DNA from: Paenibacillus borealis
GTDB taxonomy: Bacteria; Bacillota; Bacilli; Paenibacillales; Paenibacillaceae
Direction: 5' to 3'
Assembly (NCBI RefSeq): GCF_000758665.1
Contig: NZ_CP009285.1
Span: 6,262,001 to 6,326,000 of the forward strand
Length of the DNA: 64,000 nt
In this document: positions 11,342-20,578 of the stretch, piece by piece
How positions within the stretch are numbered: the stretch's first letter is position 1
Layout: each line of letters opens with the position of its first letter
Made by a program: the position numbers and the translations under genes
Notes under the pieces: generated by a model
Seen by the model: the letters and a program-made list of their open reading frames with translations, nothing else
Told to the model about the DNA's origin: nothing
Database searches by the model: none

Positions 11342-12754
11342 TCAGGAAGCACCGCCAGCAGATGTCTTCGTGCTCGTGCCTTCCAGTTTGACATCGCCTT
11401 GTTCAGGCGCCGCCGCCTTCTCTGCATCCCGGCTGGCCCAGTACACATCCGCGATGGCATCTGCCAGAATATCTGCTGTCCGCTTCAGCTCTTCGGCAGA
11501 ATTATCGATTCCGCCTACCTCAATCAGCACGCTGTTCGGGGACAGTGTCTGGTTATACTCCCCATTATTCCCGTTTCCTGAGGATTTCCCCCATATACCG
11601 CGCGATACTCCCGGATAATTTTTCTCCAGCAGCTGATGGATCTGATTGGCGAAGGCCTCATTTTGCTTCCAATTCTTATTCGCATGCCCGAGGATGAAAT
11701 ACACCTGCGCATAATTTTTCCCATTGATTTCCGCTGTCGTTTTGCCGTGCCGCTGCGAGTCGCGGTGGATATCGATCAGCTCACTCATTTCCTGATTGGC
11801 GGCCATCGCTGATTTCACAGTCATGCGTGAATATTTATAGGAGAAGTTCCAGTTATAATCCGGCACCTCCGTGGCGTAATCCTCCTGTGCATGGACAGTT
11901 CCTATCCCGCGGGCTTCCAGCCGCTTGGCAATATATGATCCTACCAGCATTACATTCTTGGAAGGAACCGCAGAGCTTGGATTATCGCTTGCTGCGCCAA
12001 GCAGAGGATTATAGGCCTCGCGGGGATGGGAATGATAGATTAGGATACGTTTGACCGAGGTATCCCCGGTACCGTTCTCAGCATCACCGCTTCCGGAATA
12101 ACCTTCGCTCTCACCAGGGTCTGTACCCGTACCGCTTGAATCCGGTGCAGGCGTAGCCTCCGGCTGCCCAATTTCTCCACCCGGGTTGTCCGTTTCGCCT
12201 CCGGCAGGCGGATCATTGGTCCCCGCCTCTGTGTCTGTGCCCAGGTCCGTTCCCGGATCAGCACCGTTTCCCGATTCTCCACCAGCCGCTAATTCATCGA
12301 CACCGGGATGATAATCCGCAGGCGCCCCTGCGGTACCTGTCCCCCCGGAGCCTTCCCGCAGCAGGAAGGGATCATCTGCCGCAAGGCCGGGCATCTCACG
12401 CGATACCAGACTTTTGGGATCACCCGGGTCGACGCTGGTGAGCAGCCGGAATACGAAGGAGGTAACCTTGTCGCCCGAGAATGCTGAAGGCTCCTCACCC
12501 TGCGGCAAATGCGGAACCTCCATGCCCAGCAGCTCCATGAAGAATCCGCTGGAAAGTGACGCGGCCAAGCCCTTCATAGAGGGAATGGGTGAAGAGTTCA
12601 GCTTCTGTCCGGCCAATCCGCCGGCTCCAAGCAGCATGAAAAATACAAGTGAACCTCCGGCCAGCAGCAGCATCGTTCTTCCCAGCGACAGAACATCCAG
12701 CAGCCTTCCCCGCAGCCGGCCAATATTCCATAGCTGAAACCATTTTCTGTTCAT
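11342..12754 (-). CDS. spoIIP: Stage II sporulation protein P
   Basis: SpoIIP is a membrane-anchored amidase/endopeptidase that, with SpoIID and SpoIIM, degrades septal peptidoglycan during forespore engulfment. The 470-residue protein has an N-terminal membrane segment (about 25-47). A long Gly/Pro/Glu-rich low-complexity linker spans roughly 120-225. The catalytic domain then carries ILIYHSHPREAY, SYIAKRLEARGIG, YFILGHANKNW and VLIEVGGIDNS. A strong GAGGAGG site precedes the ATG. In Bacillus it is expressed in the mother cell under sigma-E; I could not define that promoter here. Confidence 0.96.
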   Translation of the reverse strand: MNRKWFQLWNIGRLRGRLLDVLSLGRTMLLLAGGSLVFFMLLGAGGLAGQKLNSSPIPSMKGLAASLSSGFFMELLGMEVPHLPQGEEPSAFSGDKVTSFVFRLLTSVDPGDPKSLVSREMPGLAADDPFLLREGSGGTGTAGAPADYHPGVDELAAGGESGNGADPGTDLGTDTEAGTNDPPAGGETDNPGGEIGQPEATPAPDSSGTGTDPGESEGYSGSGDAENGTGDTSVKRILIYHSHPREAYNPLLGAASDNPSSAVPSKNVMLVGSYIAKRLEARGIGTVHAQEDYATEVPDYNWNFSYKYSRMTVKSAMAANQEMSELIDIHRDSQRHGKTTAEINGKNYAQVYFILGHANKNWKQNEAFANQIHQLLEKNYPGVSRGIWGKSSGNGNNGEYNQTLSPNSVLIEVGGIDNSAEELKRTADILADAIADVYWASRDAEKAAAPEQGDVKLEGTSTKTSAGGAS

Positions 12755-12856
12755 GATTGTTATGTCCTCCTCTAAGCCCTCTGTAATCTCTCATACTCCA
12801 AATCTATGAGCGAAAGAGTAATGCTAGAACCTCAGGATGAGAGGACATAGAGAAGA

Positions 12857-12893
12857 CCCGCTGACAGTGCTGCCTTGAGGCAGACTGTGCGGG
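12857..12893 (-). terminator. Hairpin after gpr
   Basis: CCCGC...ACAGT...GCC and GGC...ACTGT-GCGGG form an interrupted stem ending 21 bp below the gpr stop. A pyrimidine-rich tail follows on the minus strand. Confidence 0.6.
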
Positions 12894-12913
12894 CCTGTGA
12901 AGAACGGTGAAGA

Positions 12914-13924
12914 TCAGTGCGTATAGGCTCCGACATTGCCCGGATCTACCGCTTCATGCAGTGCAGCGTTGAGTCCGCTGGCGACAATGTTGGCGATCTC
13001 TTCAATAAACTCATCGATTTCTTTGGGAGTAACGATCAGGTCATGCCCCAGCGGTTCAAGTACTTCCTTAACCAGTGCCAGCCGCTCCTGCTCCGAGATA
13101 TCGTCCAGCAGTCCCATAATCTCTTTGGTATGGGCACCGCCGCCTTCCATCTTCCCGAAATGATTGCTCATCATCTCCAGCACGTTGTTGACGATGGTTG
13201 AGGCGTAGCAGACAGTAGGGACGCCAATGGCAATGCAGGGAACGCCCAGCACTTCCTTGGTCAGCCCCCGCCGCTTGTTGCCGATGCCTGAACCCGGGTG
13301 GATGCCGATATCGGCAATCTGGATCGTCGTATTGATTCTTTCCAGCGAACGGGAGGCCAGCGCATCAATGGCTATGATCACATCCGGCTTCGTACGGTCT
13401 ACAATCCCTTGCACAACCTCGCTGGACTCAATGCCGGTCAGGCCGAGCACACCAGGGGCAATCGCACTCACGTTACGGTAGCCGGGCGAGACCTGATCGG
13501 GAACCAGTTCATAGAACTGCCGGGTAATCAGCGAATTCTCTACTACCAGCGGTCCAAGAGAGTCCGGAGTCACATTCCAGTTACCCAGTCCCACAATGAG
13601 TACAGAGGAGTTCCGGTTAATGCCAATCCTGTCCAGGAAATGCTCGAATTCGCGGGCAAACACGGTGGAAACCTTCTGCTGCAGGCCGGTATCTCCTCCG
13701 CGCAGCGCCGGAACCTCCAGCGTCACGTAATTGCCGATAGCCCGTCCGATAGCCTGGGAACCGGCATTGTCTGCTACAGCAAGCCGGGTAACCTTGATGC
13801 CATCTGCTTCTTGCACCTCTTCATTGACGCCGGGAATAGGCGCATTGGACCGCGCCTGAGCCATTTCCTTTGCTTCCACTGCCAAATCCGTACGTACCGA
13901 ATACAGCTGAAGATCCAGTTCCAT
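12914..13924 (-). CDS. gpr: Germination protease Gpr
   Basis: Gpr cleaves small acid-soluble spore proteins at germination and is made as a zymogen in the forespore. The 336-residue protein contains the N-terminal propeptide region with YSVRTDLAVEA, plus conserved stretches such as VGLGNWNVTPDSLGP, DVIIAIDALASR and GIHPGSGIGNKR. The ATG at 13924 is chosen because GGAGG lies about 11 bases upstream and MELDLQLYSVRTD is the expected N-terminus; in-frame codons further upstream are not supported. It diverges from rpsT. Confidence 0.96.
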   Translation of the reverse strand: MELDLQLYSVRTDLAVEAKEMAQARSNAPIPGVNEEVQEADGIKVTRLAVADNAGSQAIGRAIGNYVTLEVPALRGGDTGLQQKVSTVFAREFEHFLDRIGINRNSSVLIVGLGNWNVTPDSLGPLVVENSLITRQFYELVPDQVSPGYRNVSAIAPGVLGLTGIESSEVVQGIVDRTKPDVIIAIDALASRSLERINTTIQIADIGIHPGSGIGNKRRGLTKEVLGVPCIAIGVPTVCYASTIVNNVLEMMSNHFGKMEGGGAHTKEIMGLLDDISEQERLALVKEVLEPLGHDLIVTPKEIDEFIEEIANIVASGLNAALHEAVDPGNVGAYTH

Positions 13925-14104
13925 TATTAGTTCAGCCTCCTTAAGCATATTGCCGATAGTGTGCGAGAGAAAGCCGCTGTTTATACAATCCCCGGTGCTA
14001 TAATTCAAAAGCTTTTAGTGTTGCTTTTTGTAACCCTTCATGCTAAACTATTTTAAGTTGTGAATCATATGATGATTTCGAATGTCTTCCAGGAGGTGAA
14101 TGCA

Positions 14105-14377
14105 ATGCCAAATATCAAATCCGCGGTTAAACGCGTCAAGACGATCGAGAAACGCCGTGCACTGAACGCTTCCCAGAAGTCCGCGCTTCGTACAGCTGTG
14201 AAAACTGCTGATGTAGCACTGACAGGTACGGAAGTGGAAACTGCTCACGCTGCTTTCCAAGCTGCTTCCAAAAAGCTGGACAAGGCTGTAACTAAAGGCC
14301 TGGTTCATAAAAATGCGGCTGCCCGCAAAAAATCCCGCTTGGCTAAGAAATTGAACGCTCTGAAGGCTCAAGCTTAA
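14105..14377 (+). CDS. rpsT: 30S ribosomal protein S20
   Basis: S20 is a small basic protein binding the 5' and 3' minor domains of 16S rRNA. The 90-residue product is Lys/Ala-rich ([18 protein letters not shown], ending KLNALKAQA) with the normal length. AGGAGGTGAATGCA precedes the ATG at 14105; an in-frame ATG 15 codons upstream is outside the family N-terminus. It is monocistronic between gpr and holA and has its own terminator. Confidence 0.97.
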   Translation: MPNIKSAVKRVKTIEKRRALNASQKSALRTAVKTADVALTGTEVETAHAAFQAASKKLDKAVTKGLVHKNAAARKKSRLAKKLNALKAQA

Positions 14378-14410
14378 GCCACGGGCGACAATCATAACGA
14401 GCACTTGAAG

Positions 14411-14447
14411 AACCTGACCGCTATGCTGCATACGGTTAGGTTTTTTT
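14411..14447 (+). terminator. Terminator of rpsT
   Basis: AACCTGACCG (14411-14420) pairs with CGGTTAGGTT (14433-14442) and runs into seven T. Confidence 0.93.
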
Positions 14448-14475
14448 GTGTTCTTTTTTTCATATACCGGAACAG

Positions 14476-14524
14476 CCCAAGAGCCTGTACACCCGCATGG
14501 AAGCGGAGCGGACAGGCTCTTGGG
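14476..14524 (-). terminator. Hairpin after holA
   Basis: CCCAAGAGCCTGT (14476-14488) and ACAGGCTCTTGGG (14512-14524) form a perfect 13-bp stem 20 bp below the holA stop. No immediate U tract follows on the minus strand. Confidence 0.6.
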
Positions 14525-14544
14525 TTACCCTAACCTGTACCTGA

Positions 14545-15564
14545 TTACACGCCAAGACGAAGCATAAACATCTCCAGCCCCAGCACTTTATCAATAGCGC
14601 CTGTCTTCATCTGATAATCGAGATCAGCCAGAATGCTGAGAATCTGCCGCAGACGCTGGCTGCCGAACTTCTGGGCCTGCTCTCCCGCCAGCTTCACCGC
14701 ATAAGGATGCAGCCCAAGCTGGGAGGCAATTTGCCCCTGCGAATAGCTCAGTCCGGACAGATCTTTAACCTGCAGGATGATTCTGAACTGCCGGGCGATC
14801 AGCGCCGCGATCTTAATCGGCTCTTCGCGCTGCTTAAGCAGCTCATAGAGTGTATTCAGTGCCTTATCGAGGCGCAGATTCGCGATGTCCTCCACCAGTG
14901 TAAATATGTTCTGCTCCGTACCGCGGTGGACCAGACTCTCTACAGCCGCAGCATCCACCTTCCCGCCTGTACCGGCGAACAAGCACAGCTTGTCCATCTC
15001 TGCCGACAGGCCCTGCAGCCCGGTGCCGGCACTTGCGATCAGCGCTTCAGCCGTTCCCGGCGCAGCCGTACAGCCCCGGTCGCGGAAGCCCTTCTCCACC
15101 CAGCGGAGCAGCTCCTCTGCGCCCAGCGGATTGAAGGCTAAGACGGTACCGGAGGCCTTGGCACTTTTGACGATTTTTTTGCGTTCATCCAGCTTATCGT
15201 TATTCACCATAAATACAATCACGCTGAATTCGGCAGGGTGCTGCATATAATCGCTCAGCAGTTCTACGCGGTGTTCAATCTTGGCGTTCTCCTTGCCTGC
15301 CGTGAACAGGGCGGCATCCCGCACCAGCAGCAGTTTGCGCTCTACCATAAACGGAACCGTCTCTGCTTCTTCTATGACGGCCTGCACCGGCGTTTCGGAG
15401 AGATCGAAGGGAATCACCGCGAAATCGCGGTCCTCTTTGGCTATCAGGTGTTCCTCCAGCATGGCCGTGAATTCATTCATCCGGAATTTCTCGCTGCCAT
15501 ACAGTACATACAGCGGTGAAATCTTCCCCTGCTTGATGTCTTTGGCCGCCGTTTTGGCATCCAT
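14545..15564 (-). CDS. holA: DNA polymerase III subunit delta
   Basis: The delta subunit of the clamp loader opens the sliding clamp. The 339-residue protein follows the HolA/YqeN layout: N-terminal segment with SPLYVLYGSEKFRMNEF, a central degenerate AAA+ region (ERKLLLVRDAALF, VIVFMVNNDKLDERKK) and the helical C-terminal collar domain. AAGGAAGTG precedes the ATG. In B. subtilis holA is next to comEC; here the two are 35 kb apart. Confidence 0.95.
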   Translation of the reverse strand: MDAKTAAKDIKQGKISPLYVLYGSEKFRMNEFTAMLEEHLIAKEDRDFAVIPFDLSETPVQAVIEEAETVPFMVERKLLLVRDAALFTAGKENAKIEHRVELLSDYMQHPAEFSVIVFMVNNDKLDERKKIVKSAKASGTVLAFNPLGAEELLRWVEKGFRDRGCTAAPGTAEALIASAGTGLQGLSAEMDKLCLFAGTGGKVDAAAVESLVHRGTEQNIFTLVEDIANLRLDKALNTLYELLKQREEPIKIAALIARQFRIILQVKDLSGLSYSQGQIASQLGLHPYAVKLAGEQAQKFGSQRLRQILSILADLDYQMKTGAIDKVLGLEMFMLRLGV

Positions 15565-15660
15565 CCCGCCACTTCCTTTTCCATTTCATTGCCTGGTTGC
15601 GTACAACGTACAACTCATACATTCATACATTTTAACAAAAAAACGTCTGCAAACATAGGC

Positions 15661-15702
15661 AAAAACGGAGCAACCTCGGCAGCCAGGGCCAAAGTTGCTC
15701 CG
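15661..15702 (-). terminator. Terminator of the first sigma/anti-sigma operon
   Basis: CGGAGCAAC (15666-15674) pairs with GTTGCTCCG (15694-15702). Five T follow on the minus strand. A palindromic sequence related to the 51-bp arrays (GTTGCGTACAACGTACAAC) lies just below at 15596-15614. Confidence 0.8.
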
Positions 15703-15851
15703 TTTCAGCGGCGCATCTATATAAACGACGGAGAGGGAAGCTCTAGAAACTTACCATCCGGCGGTCATACCGATGATACTCGCAAATCCTGTAATTCCTG
15801 TCCTCTTACCATAGCATATTCCGCAGGTGCTTAAAAAGTTCCAGTTCGCGA

Positions 15852-17108
15852 TTATTTATTGGACGTTGCCGCGTCCGGAGTAATAGCCGGGCTGGAACCA
15901 GGGGAAGCCGGGACCGAAGGAGATACGGAAGGCAGCGGCGTTGAAGTGTCCGCCGGAACCGTGTATACCTTCGTTGCCTGCGTACCGTCCTGAAGCTGGG
16001 TTACATAGGTGAACTGGCTCCCATCCTCTGACCATACGCCGGAGACCCAGGTCCCTTCTATTGGAAGAGAAGTCAGCGCAACCCGTTCTCCCTCTGCATT
16101 GCCTGCCGGAGCCTGGTATATCACAACCTGCTGACCGAACAGTTCTGCCGTATAACGGCCGTCCGGGGAAGGCCATGAAGGCTGGGGGGCTACCAGTGCA
16201 GGCAGCAGACCCATCGCTCCAGGCTCCGCTGCGTTCGGATCCTGCAGAGCGCCTTGTTCCGGAACTGCGGTATCAGCCGCCGCATCCTCCTGGGCCGTGC
16301 CCATGAAGATCTGGCTTTGGGCAGCCGGATCAGCGGCACGGTCATCATTCCCGCTGCTGCCCTTCCGGGAATTATCTGCCGGCGGCGCAGTGGCATTGCG
16401 TTTCGCGGAAGGGGCTTGCGTTGCCGGAGGCTCCTTGGCCGGAGCCGGGCCTGCGTCCGCTCCGTCAGCCTTGTCTGCAACATCCGCACTATCCCCGGCA
16501 GCAGGCCCTGTACTGTTCAGAGCCGCGCCCTCAGCATTAGGCTCCGCCGTGGCTGGTTCTGAGAAGAAGACCTCAGCGCCGCCGTCAGTGCTGTTGTTCT
16601 GTCCTGCATCCGCCGGAGCTGCATTCTCTGCGGATTCCGTCATCATCTTAGAGGTCGCTTCACTTCCTGCTGCATTATACGCCTGATCCATATCCGCGCC
16701 CGGCATACTCTCCGGCATGTTGAAGACGGCGAATAACAGAATCACCGCTGCCGCAGCAGCGCCGATGCCTGTCCGCGTTGCTATTGAAGCGCCCTTGGAC
16801 TTCTTGCCGCGGGTGCTTTGGCGTGTAAAGGGAACAATCTTGGGATCTTCAGATCCCACCATAACCGGCTCCTCCCGGACGCCGCGGTCCAGCTGTTCAA
16901 GCTGCGGCAGGATAGAGTCGACCAGACTGAAAGGAGGCTTCACATCCGGCAGCTCCTCCAGTTGGCGGGAGAGCATCGTCAGCCGGTCAAAGACTTCCGC
17001 GCAGGAAGGACAATCGTCGATATGACGGAACATTTCAAGCATTTCTTCCTGACTGAGATCATGATCTAAATAGCGGTGCATCCATTCCATCACCTCCGCG
17101 CACTTCAT
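15852..17108 (-). CDS. Membrane anti-sigma factor with zinc-finger domain
   Basis: The 418-residue protein starts with an anti-sigma zinc finger (HIDDCPSCAEVF, HxxxCxxC around residues 29-36) that would bind the partner sigma factor in the cytoplasm. One membrane segment (about 110-130, GIGAAAAAVILLFAVF) leads to a long outside part. That part has an Ala/Gly/Pro-rich spacer of about 150 residues and ends in a TolB-like segment (SWPSPDGRYTAELF). Its start overlaps the sigma-factor stop by ATGA, implying translational coupling. Release by regulated proteolysis, as for RsiW, is likely but inferred. Confidence 0.88.
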   Translation of the reverse strand: MKCAEVMEWMHRYLDHDLSQEEMLEMFRHIDDCPSCAEVFDRLTMLSRQLEELPDVKPPFSLVDSILPQLEQLDRGVREEPVMVGSEDPKIVPFTRQSTRGKKSKGASIATRTGIGAAAAAVILLFAVFNMPESMPGADMDQAYNAAGSEATSKMMTESAENAAPADAGQNNSTDGGAEVFFSEPATAEPNAEGAALNSTGPAAGDSADVADKADGADAGPAPAKEPPATQAPSAKRNATAPPADNSRKGSSGNDDRAADPAAQSQIFMGTAQEDAAADTAVPEQGALQDPNAAEPGAMGLLPALVAPQPSWPSPDGRYTAELFGQQVVIYQAPAGNAEGERVALTSLPIEGTWVSGVWSEDGSQFTYVTQLQDGTQATKVYTVPADTSTPLPSVSPSVPASPGSSPAITPDAATSNK

Positions 17109-17656
17109 CCTGACACACCACCTTTCTGATACTCCTGAAGTCTATTCTGCAGCTGCGCCCTCGCCCTGAACAGGTAGGATTTCACCGTGTTCAAAGGCAG
17201 ATCCAGACAGTCTGCAATCTCGTTGTAAGAAAAATCCTGCAAATACCGGAGTACAATCACCGTCCGGTGATGCTCAGGAAGCTGATCGATCGCCTCGCGG
17301 ATATCCTCCGCCAGGTAACCCGACATCACTTCGCGCTCTACGTTATGTTTATTATCCTGGAACACCATTTCGTGCTCATCGATAGAAACTGTAGGCTTCG
17401 TTCTCCGGAACTTGTCAATACAGATGTTCGTCACGATCCGCTGAACCCATGTTTTGAACTGGGCCTTCTCCTCATAGGAGCCGATCTTGGTATACACCCG
17501 GATTAATGCCTCCTGGGATGCATCCAGAGCATCCTGTTCATTATGCAGAATGTAGAAGGCCGTCTTATACACATGCCCTTCAATTTCTCGCAATAGGGTG
17601 ATTAGAGCGTCGCGATCGCCCGCTTGAGCGGCTCTGATGAGTCCCTGCTCCACCAC
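17105..17656 (-). CDS. ECF sigma factor, SigW-like
   Basis: The 183-residue protein has the two-domain group 4 sigma architecture. Region 2 includes DALDASQEALIRVYTKIGSY and FKTWVQRIVTNICIDKFRR. Region 4 includes LPEHHRTVIVLRYLQDFSYNEIA and LNTVKSYLFRARAQL. It should direct RNA polymerase to an envelope-stress-type regulon. It is coupled to the downstream anti-sigma gene by a 4-bp overlap. GTG at 17656 follows a GAGGGGGA site. SigW is the closest family I can name from motifs; specificity is unknown. Confidence 0.9.
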   Translation of the reverse strand: MVEQGLIRAAQAGDRDALITLLREIEGHVYKTAFYILHNEQDALDASQEALIRVYTKIGSYEEKAQFKTWVQRIVTNICIDKFRRTKPTVSIDEHEMVFQDNKHNVEREVMSGYLAEDIREAIDQLPEHHRTVIVLRYLQDFSYNEIADCLDLPLNTVKSYLFRARAQLQNRLQEYQKGGVSG

Positions 17657-17686
17657 GAAGGTTCCCCCTCTCTATGCAATCTTACT

Positions 17687-17713
17687 GACGCGCAAGACTG
17701 CGAATTTGTTGCA
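17687..17713 (-). promoter_or_regulatory. Candidate ECF autoregulatory promoter
   Basis: On the minus strand, TGCAAC (17708-17713), 17 bp and CGTC (17687-17690) resemble the ECF consensus TGAAAC-N16/17-CGTC. It lies about 30 bp upstream of the sigma gene, as expected for autoregulation. Confidence 0.4.
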
Positions 17714-17932
17714 AGCCTGTAATCAATATTTTTGGAATACCAAACTTGGATAATAACGCCATAATGAAGACCAGGTTTCCGTTTTCTGCGGCTGCCGCAG
17801 ACCGGTCCATAATCCTTACTAAGCATACAGGGGATGCTTCAATCATTCAAATACTCTTTTATAGAATTTTGTTACAAAAATGACATGAAAAGCAGGCAGC
17901 CCCGCAAGATAACCCCCTGCGAGAAGACTGCC

Positions 17933-18175
17933 CTATAATTTATAAAGTGTAGCTGCGCACAGCAGGAGGACAGCATAATTCTCTCTGGAATCATCATCAA
18001 GCACATATACTTCCCCCTCCGCAAAAAGTTGCGGATGATTATAGTTCCGGTGCAGCTTATAAAAAGCCCCTGCAGTCACCCTGCAGCCGTGTACAGTGGA
18101 GCGGATTTCTATATACTCCGCCTCTTCCATATTCAGAGTGGGATACAGCTTGCTGTGAACATCGTCGCCCGGCAT
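17933..18175 (-). CDS. Small protein, function unknown
   Basis: The 80-residue open frame starts at ATG 18175 with GAAAGGTGATG upstream, a good ribosome binding site. The product is soluble-looking, with an acidic N-terminal half and no recognised motif. It stands alone between the sigma operon and eda. Without homologues I cannot rule out a chance frame. Confidence 0.55.
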   Translation of the reverse strand: MPGDDVHSKLYPTLNMEEAEYIEIRSTVHGCRVTAGAFYKLHRNYNHPQLFAEGEVYVLDDDSRENYAVLLLCAATLYKL

Positions 18176-18359
18176 GGCATCACCTTTCAGGAAAGCTTAT
18201 CAATTTCGGCAGGCGCTTCAGCACCCCAGTCCTAGTTGTAAGTATTGCCCTGATCGGCCTTTTTCCATCATTTACACATCCGGGAAATCACCCGGCCTGC
18301 CACAGGCATAAGCGGAACGCCGCACATCTCCAGCACTATAATGAAGGAATTCTCACGAC

Positions 18360-18391
18360 AAAAAAATGCCCTGCCCAATACAGGCAAGACA
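18360..18391 (-). terminator. Terminator of eda
   Basis: TGCCCTGCC (18367-18375) pairs with GGCAAGACA (18383-18391) including two G-U pairs. Seven T follow on the minus strand. Confidence 0.85.
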
Positions 18392-18437
18392 TTTGTCATT
18401 ATTTATAGGTTTTAGCTCCGTGAACTGATCCGCTTAA

Positions 18438-19079
18438 TTACGCGCCCTTGATCTCCTTGAACTTCGCCACATACTGTGCAGCCAGCTCCGTGATCTGGTC
18501 ATAACGTCCTTCTTTGGCCGGTGCAGTCAGGTTCCCCCCGATGCCGACAGCGATACAGCCGTTCTTGATCCATTTCTCCATATTGTTCAGATCCACACCG
18601 CCGGTAGGCATAATGTTCACATGCGGCATCGGGCCCTTAACTGCCTTGACATAGTCCGGTCCGAACGCACTGCCAGGGAACAGCTTCAGCACATCCACGC
18701 CCAGCTTCAGAGCTTCCTTCATTTCATTCAGCGTCATGCAGCCAGGCATATAAGGAATGCCGTAAAGATTACACATTTTGGCTGTATCTTCTTCAAAAGA
18801 AGGGCTGACTACAAATTCAGAACCAGCCAGAATTGCGATTCTTGCGGTAAGCGGGTCGAGCACTGTACCTGCGCCGATCACAGCGCGGCTTCCATATTCG
18901 GCAACGAGGCGCTTGATCGCCACATCCGCATCCGGAGTCGTGAAGGTGACTTCAATGTTGTTCAGTCCGCCTTCGATACAGGCTGCCGACATTTTATAAG
19001 CATCGTCGGCATTATCCGCGCGGATAACGGCTACAACGCCAACAGAAGTGATGTTCTGCAATACTTTGATTTTCTTCAT
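18438..19079 (-). CDS. eda: KDPG/KHG aldolase
   Basis: This class I aldolase cleaves 2-keto-3-deoxy-6-phosphogluconate to pyruvate and glyceraldehyde 3-phosphate (and often 4-hydroxy-2-oxoglutarate). The 213-residue protein has the catalytic Glu in IEVTFTTPD, the Schiff-base Lys in DVLKLFPGSAFGP, and the phosphate-binding MPTGGVDLNN and VGIGGNL. GAGGAAG precedes the ATG. It diverges from kdgK, which supplies its substrate. A perfect inverted repeat 44 bp upstream is a probable operator. Confidence 0.95.
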   Translation of the reverse strand: MKKIKVLQNITSVGVVAVIRADNADDAYKMSAACIEGGLNNIEVTFTTPDADVAIKRLVAEYGSRAVIGAGTVLDPLTARIAILAGSEFVVSPSFEEDTAKMCNLYGIPYMPGCMTLNEMKEALKLGVDVLKLFPGSAFGPDYVKAVKGPMPHVNIMPTGGVDLNNMEKWIKNGCIAVGIGGNLTAPAKEGRYDQITELAAQYVAKFKEIKGA

Positions 19080-19122
19080 TTAGAAACTTCCTCTCTGGGT
19101 ACATTCTGATAAGAATATTTAT

Positions 19123-19144
19123 TTAGATAAACTAATTTATCTAA
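19123..19144 (-). promoter_or_regulatory. Palindromic operator candidate upstream of eda
   Basis: TTAGATAAA (19123-19131), CTAA, TTTATCTAA (19136-19144): perfect 9-bp arms. It lies 44 bp upstream of eda in the shared eda-kdgK control region. Confidence 0.55.
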
Positions 19145-19338
19145 TTTACTAACAATAGACTTTATCCTTCTAAGAAAATAGTAATAATATTGTTGCCATC
19201 AGTCAATATATATTTATGTGAACAAAGACGATACACCTCAGATAAACGCATCAAATGCTTATGTATCAACGGTTTTCAAATTTAAGTACTCTCTTTTTCT
19301 ATAAAATAAGACCGCTGAATGAGCAATGCCATATTGTA

Positions 19339-19351
19339 CAAAACCGTTTTA
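19339..19351. promoter_or_regulatory. LacI-type half-symmetric site in the eda-kdgK region
   Basis: CAAAACCGTTTTA has a CG-centred inverted repeat typical of LacI-family operators. A related ATAAACCGTTTTAT overlaps the stop codon of the LacI gene near 20569-20582. It may be the target of that regulator; this is inference. Confidence 0.4.
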
Positions 19352-19513
19352 TGTGATAATTTCAACTTATATTCTATCCCAAACTTTTTTAACGGGGTTT
19401 GTTCTTGAACCTTAGCTTATGCTTACCACACTTTTAGAGTACGCTTCCGTAGCGAGTTTTGCGAAGTGAATTCAGGAAGCCGATGCTATCAAAACTTTTA
19501 GGAGGAACTATCA

Positions 19514-20467
19514 ATGAGTAAACAGCTGGATGCAGTCACATTCGGGGAGCCTATGGCCATGTTCTACGCCAATGAAGTTGGCCCCTTGCATGAGGTTACT
19601 TCTTTCTCGAAAGCGCTGGCAGGTGCGGAGAGCAACGTGGCTACCGGATTGTCGCGCCTGGAGCACCTGACCGGATATGTGACCAAGCTTGGCGAAGATA
19701 ACTTCGGCCAATTCATCGTCGGTGCACTAAATAAAGAGAAGATTGATACGGATAGCATTACTACAACCAAGGAGTTCTCCACAGGCATGCTGATCAAATC
19801 CAAAGTGCTGACCGGAGACCCTAAGGTTGAATATTTCCGCAAAAATTCCGCCGCCTCCAAGCTGAGCCTGGCTGACTTCAATGAGGATTATTTCGCTTCT
19901 GCAGGTCATTTGCATGTGACCAGTATCTCTTCCGCCCTCTCGGCTTCCTGCCATGAGTTCTCGCTGCATGCCATGGAATTCATGAAGCAGCGCGGCAAAA
20001 CTGTCTCGCTTGACCCGAATCTGCGCCCGACCCTCTGGCCGGACACAGAAACCATGGTCAATACGATCAATGACCTGGCTACCCGCTGCGACTGGTTCCT
20101 GCCGGGACATGGTGAAGGCAAAATTCTGACCGGCCTCGATACGCCAGAGCAAATTGCCGGATTCTACCTGGAACGCGGAGTATCTCTTGTGGTGATCAAG
20201 CTGGGCCCTGAAGGTGCATATTACAAAACCTCCAAGGGTGAAGAAGGTTATGTGAACGGCTTCAAGGTGGAGCAGGTTGTAGATACGGTCGGTGCCGGAG
20301 ACGGCTTCGCCGTTGGTGTAATCAGCGCCATGCTGGAGAAGCTGAGCGTAGCCGAAGCTGTGAAGCGCGGCAATGCGATCGGCGCACTCGCCGTGATGTC
20401 GCCTGGCGATATGGATGGGCTTCCAACCCGTGAGGGGCTGGAGAAATTCATGAACGCAGGCGTGTAA
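19514..20467 (+). CDS. kdgK: 2-keto-3-deoxygluconate kinase
   Basis: This PfkB-family kinase phosphorylates 2-keto-3-deoxygluconate from pectin or uronate breakdown, feeding Eda. The 317-residue protein has the N-terminal substrate motif (GEPMAMFYANE, GAESNVATGLSRL) and the C-terminal PfkB signature DTVGAGDGFAVG with the catalytic Asp. AGGAGG lies nine bases before the ATG. It is divergent from eda and followed by a bidirectional terminator. Other PfkB sugar kinases look similar; the eda neighbour favours KdgK. Confidence 0.93.
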   Translation: MSKQLDAVTFGEPMAMFYANEVGPLHEVTSFSKALAGAESNVATGLSRLEHLTGYVTKLGEDNFGQFIVGALNKEKIDTDSITTTKEFSTGMLIKSKVLTGDPKVEYFRKNSAASKLSLADFNEDYFASAGHLHVTSISSALSASCHEFSLHAMEFMKQRGKTVSLDPNLRPTLWPDTETMVNTINDLATRCDWFLPGHGEGKILTGLDTPEQIAGFYLERGVSLVVIKLGPEGAYYKTSKGEEGYVNGFKVEQVVDTVGAGDGFAVGVISAMLEKLSVAEAVKRGNAIGALAVMSPGDMDGLPTREGLEKFMNAGV

Positions 20468-20510
20468 TTTTATAGCATAGAGTATATAAAATCTTATATT
20501 TTGAAATAAA

Positions 20511-20552
20511 GAGCGTCACAACAAGCCACCCGGCTTATTGTGACGCTCCTTT
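20511..20552. terminator. Bidirectional terminator between kdgK and the LacI gene
   Basis: GAGCGTCACAACAAGCC and GGCTTATTGTGACGCTC form a nearly perfect 17-bp stem (20511-20527 with 20532-20548). T-rich tails occur on both strands between the convergent genes. Confidence 0.88.
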
Positions 20553-20578
20553 TCGTGCAGAACTTTATATAAACCGTT

